Position numbers and translations under genes: made by a program
Notes under the pieces: model-generated
Seen by the model: the letters and a program-made list of their open reading frames with translations, nothing else
The model's database searches: none
What the model was told of the DNA's origin: nothing
Shown: piece after piece, positions 62,136-64,000 of the stretch
Layout: every line of letters starts with the position of its first letter
How positions within the stretch are numbered: the first letter of the stretch is position 1
Origin: Pyrrhosoma nymphula
Lineage: Eukaryota > Arthropoda > Insecta > Odonata > Coenagrionidae
Direction: 5' to 3'
DNA: 64,000 nt
Assembly (NCBI GenBank): GCA_963573305.1
Contig: OY754331.1
Span: 94,603,434-94,667,433, forward strand

Positions 62136-62320
62136 TCTTTTTCCTAATATGTGTTATTTATCTGGTAGCATACACTATTGACTTGTTTTGTACTGTCTAT
62201 ATTTTTAATTTTCAATTACTATGCCATTAAATATGCTTTTGCAAGTTTCTGAGCTAAAAATTATGGCAAAATATCCTCTTAAACGACTTATGAAAAACCT
62301 GAATGGTTACTGAATGTCAC

Positions 62321-64000
62321 AGATTGGAAAAAAACTATTATTTCAAAATAACACAGCGGTTACAAAAAAGAATAACAGATATCGTATAGAAAAATACCGC
62401 AAGAGTCTTGGTTGGGTGCGGTTTCTGATCTTCACCATTGAGCGACACGAAAGAAGCCTGAGAAATGTCAGCGAATTAGAATATGCACTCAACGGATGAA
62501 GTTGAGAGAGGGGAAGAATAGGGAAATAAATAGCGGACAAAGGCGCCCGTAGAGACCGAAAAAGAGGGCGGTTTCAGTGGGCGATGGAATAAGCGTTCTT
62601 CGGAGAGTCCACCTCTTGAGGTAAACAGACACATTCATCATTCATTGAAGTAATCTATAAATACGTTCTTCAGCGCAGTGTAAAAATATATCCTTCTTAA
62701 GCTTGACTTTTTAAATATTACCACTGAATATTCTGTTACTTTTTCGGCATGGAATTTCTATTACAAAAATTTTAAAAAGTCCGTATTGTTGTTGCTTGCA
62801 GCCTTAATATGAATTATTGCAATGCTTCTATGGCCGTAAATTTCATAAGTTACGACATGGAATATTTGAATACGTTTAAACGCCGAGTTCAAAACACTCA
62901 ATTTGGTGAGAATATTAGATTTAAAATTTTGATGTTCCAAATCTTTTGAGCGAATCGACAGACAGTTCGAGTTTCGACAGATGAGGACATCATCAGCACG
63001 TACGTCGAATCCTATGTCGGGTGTACAATGAATTTTACGCGGAGCAAAAAAACCAATTGCTTTCATTTCGATATTTACATAAAATCCCACAAAATGTAAT
63101 GATGACAGAAATTGCAATTACTGTCTTCATTATGTTGAAATTCCACCAGACCACGCTACAAACTTCTCTTTTCCACAAAATCATGCCCGAGACAACGAAT
63201 TTCAAACCATCTAAAAAAAATTATAATCACTAATTAAAGACAAGAACCGGGAGATAGTCGTGAAAAATTGAGTTAATTTCAGCGCCCGATCATCAAATCT
63301 TATCATCGATACTACATTAATTGTCATTGTATCATATTATCTCTCATTTAAGTTATTTCCAAGCCGATGTCTTTGTCGACGATGTCAACAGTAATTTTTG
63401 AAACCCGGTAGGTTAGATCATGAGGATAAGGATGAGGATAACATCGCAGACATAGATAGCATAATAGACAAAACACGTTACAAGTGTCATTTTTCCTGCG
63501 AACGATAAGAAACCACAACATCTGCTCATGAAACTCTATAGTTAGGCTTTTCAATAGGTAGTGTACCCTATTACCAGATTTACTCTCCAATACTTATGTG
63601 TTAATTGGCTACGCCTTAATAACAGCACGTCTAGCATGCTTCCTGTTTAACTCTTGCACCTCTGTGTATTTATGTAGTTATAAAATATTATTTAAATAAA
63701 ATGAATTGATTTGACAGGTATTTTTCTAATGGATAAATAGTAGTAGTTTCGTAAATTTTATTATGATACTGAGACTTCGTAATTAGGTTTTTCGATTGTA
63801 GTGTAACTAATTCCGAGTAGCTAAATACTCGATTTACCTTCTAATGCTCGTTTCTTAATCTGCTTCGTAGTACTAACAGCACATCTAGTGTGTAAGTGTA
63901 ATTCTTGTATCTCTTTGCACTTATATAGTTGCACATTACATTGTAACACATAGTTTCCATAACATTGGTAGCAAATGTTATAGTGCATGTTGTTGATATC
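62321..64000. other. No gene recognised
   Basis: A 118-codon minus frame (62761-63117) has no motif. Two segments near 63540-63690 and 63780-63960 share words (AATTAGGTTTTTCGAT-like, TACTCGATTTACCTTCTAAT-like, ACAGCAC.TCTAG), suggesting a diverged local duplication of about 240 bases. Confidence 0.35.

Larger units (their letters stand above)
61531..62320 (+). repeat. Direct repeats (~70 bp) flanking the minus LINE remnant
   Basis: GTTTCTGAGCTGAAAATTAT at 61531 and GTTTCTGAGCTAAAAATTAT at 62246 start two collinear segments of about 70 bases (both continue GG(A/C)AAAAT...CCTC...AAACGA/AACGAATTATG.AAA.CCTGA). They are too long and diverged for target-site duplications and may be two pieces of one older repeat split by the LINE insertion. 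Confidence 0.65.

Noticed and set aside
1..64000. A complete new multi-gene system
   Set aside because: Only one supported exon and no gene cluster are present. The rest is transposon-derived or unassigned non-coding DNA.

Overview
This is a gene-poor, AT-rich eukaryotic window. It has no bacterial operons, no long open frames and no ribosome binding sites. It looks like intergenic and intronic DNA from a large, repeat-rich arthropod genome, probably an insect. That guess rests on 5S-rRNA-derived SINEs, tRNA-derived SINEs, many short inverted-repeat DNA transposons flanked by TTAA, and decayed 3' ends of non-LTR retrotransposons. The species cannot be named from the sequence. Nearly all open frames are under 110 codons and are chance frames or translations of repeats.

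The only well-supported protein-coding sequence is one internal exon on the minus strand (49226-49534). It has a strong acceptor and donor and the same phase (1) at both ends. It encodes Gln/Ala-rich sequence, then an RRHSSVSD motif, then an ordered, conserved-looking C-terminal part. The long empty stretches on either side are therefore probably introns of a large minus-strand gene, but no second exon was found.

Layout: 1-2.5 kb holds unassigned DNA, one TTAA element and a tRNA-derived SINE. 3.67-4.08 kb is a 5S-derived SINE (minus) with perfect target-site duplications and internal repeat expansion. 4.86-5.4 kb is one copy of a 0.5-kb element whose second copy is at 45 kb. 9.98-10.48 and 21.82-22.15 kb hold the same repeat in opposite orientations. 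11.26-13.2 kb holds hAT-like, TTAA-type and SINE pieces. 13.6-15.6 kb is a cluster of four unrelated inverted repeats, and 15.86-16.08 kb is a second 5S SINE with perfect target-site duplications. 16.4-16.6, 27.2-27.6, 31.15-31.8, 61.1-61.5 and 61.65-62.1 kb are LINE 3'-end remnants. 17.2-19.5 kb has two more TTAA elements. 22.2-22.8 kb is a second TTAA family. 25.4-26.8 kb is a roughly 705-bp tandem duplication. 29.77-30.8 kb is a GC-rich block. 32.8-33.7 kb is a foldback element followed by a 110-bp tandem duplication. 39.85-44.6 kb holds hAT-like elements, one with another transposon nested inside. 47.2-47.8 kb has a G/C homopolymer palindrome and a weak plus-strand exon candidate. 50.6-51.7 and 58.3-58.9 kb hold more copies of the first TTAA family.

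I found no evidence for a new multi-gene system. The most informative signals are the exon, the SINE copies with their duplications, the seven-copy TTAA family and the inverted-repeat cluster.
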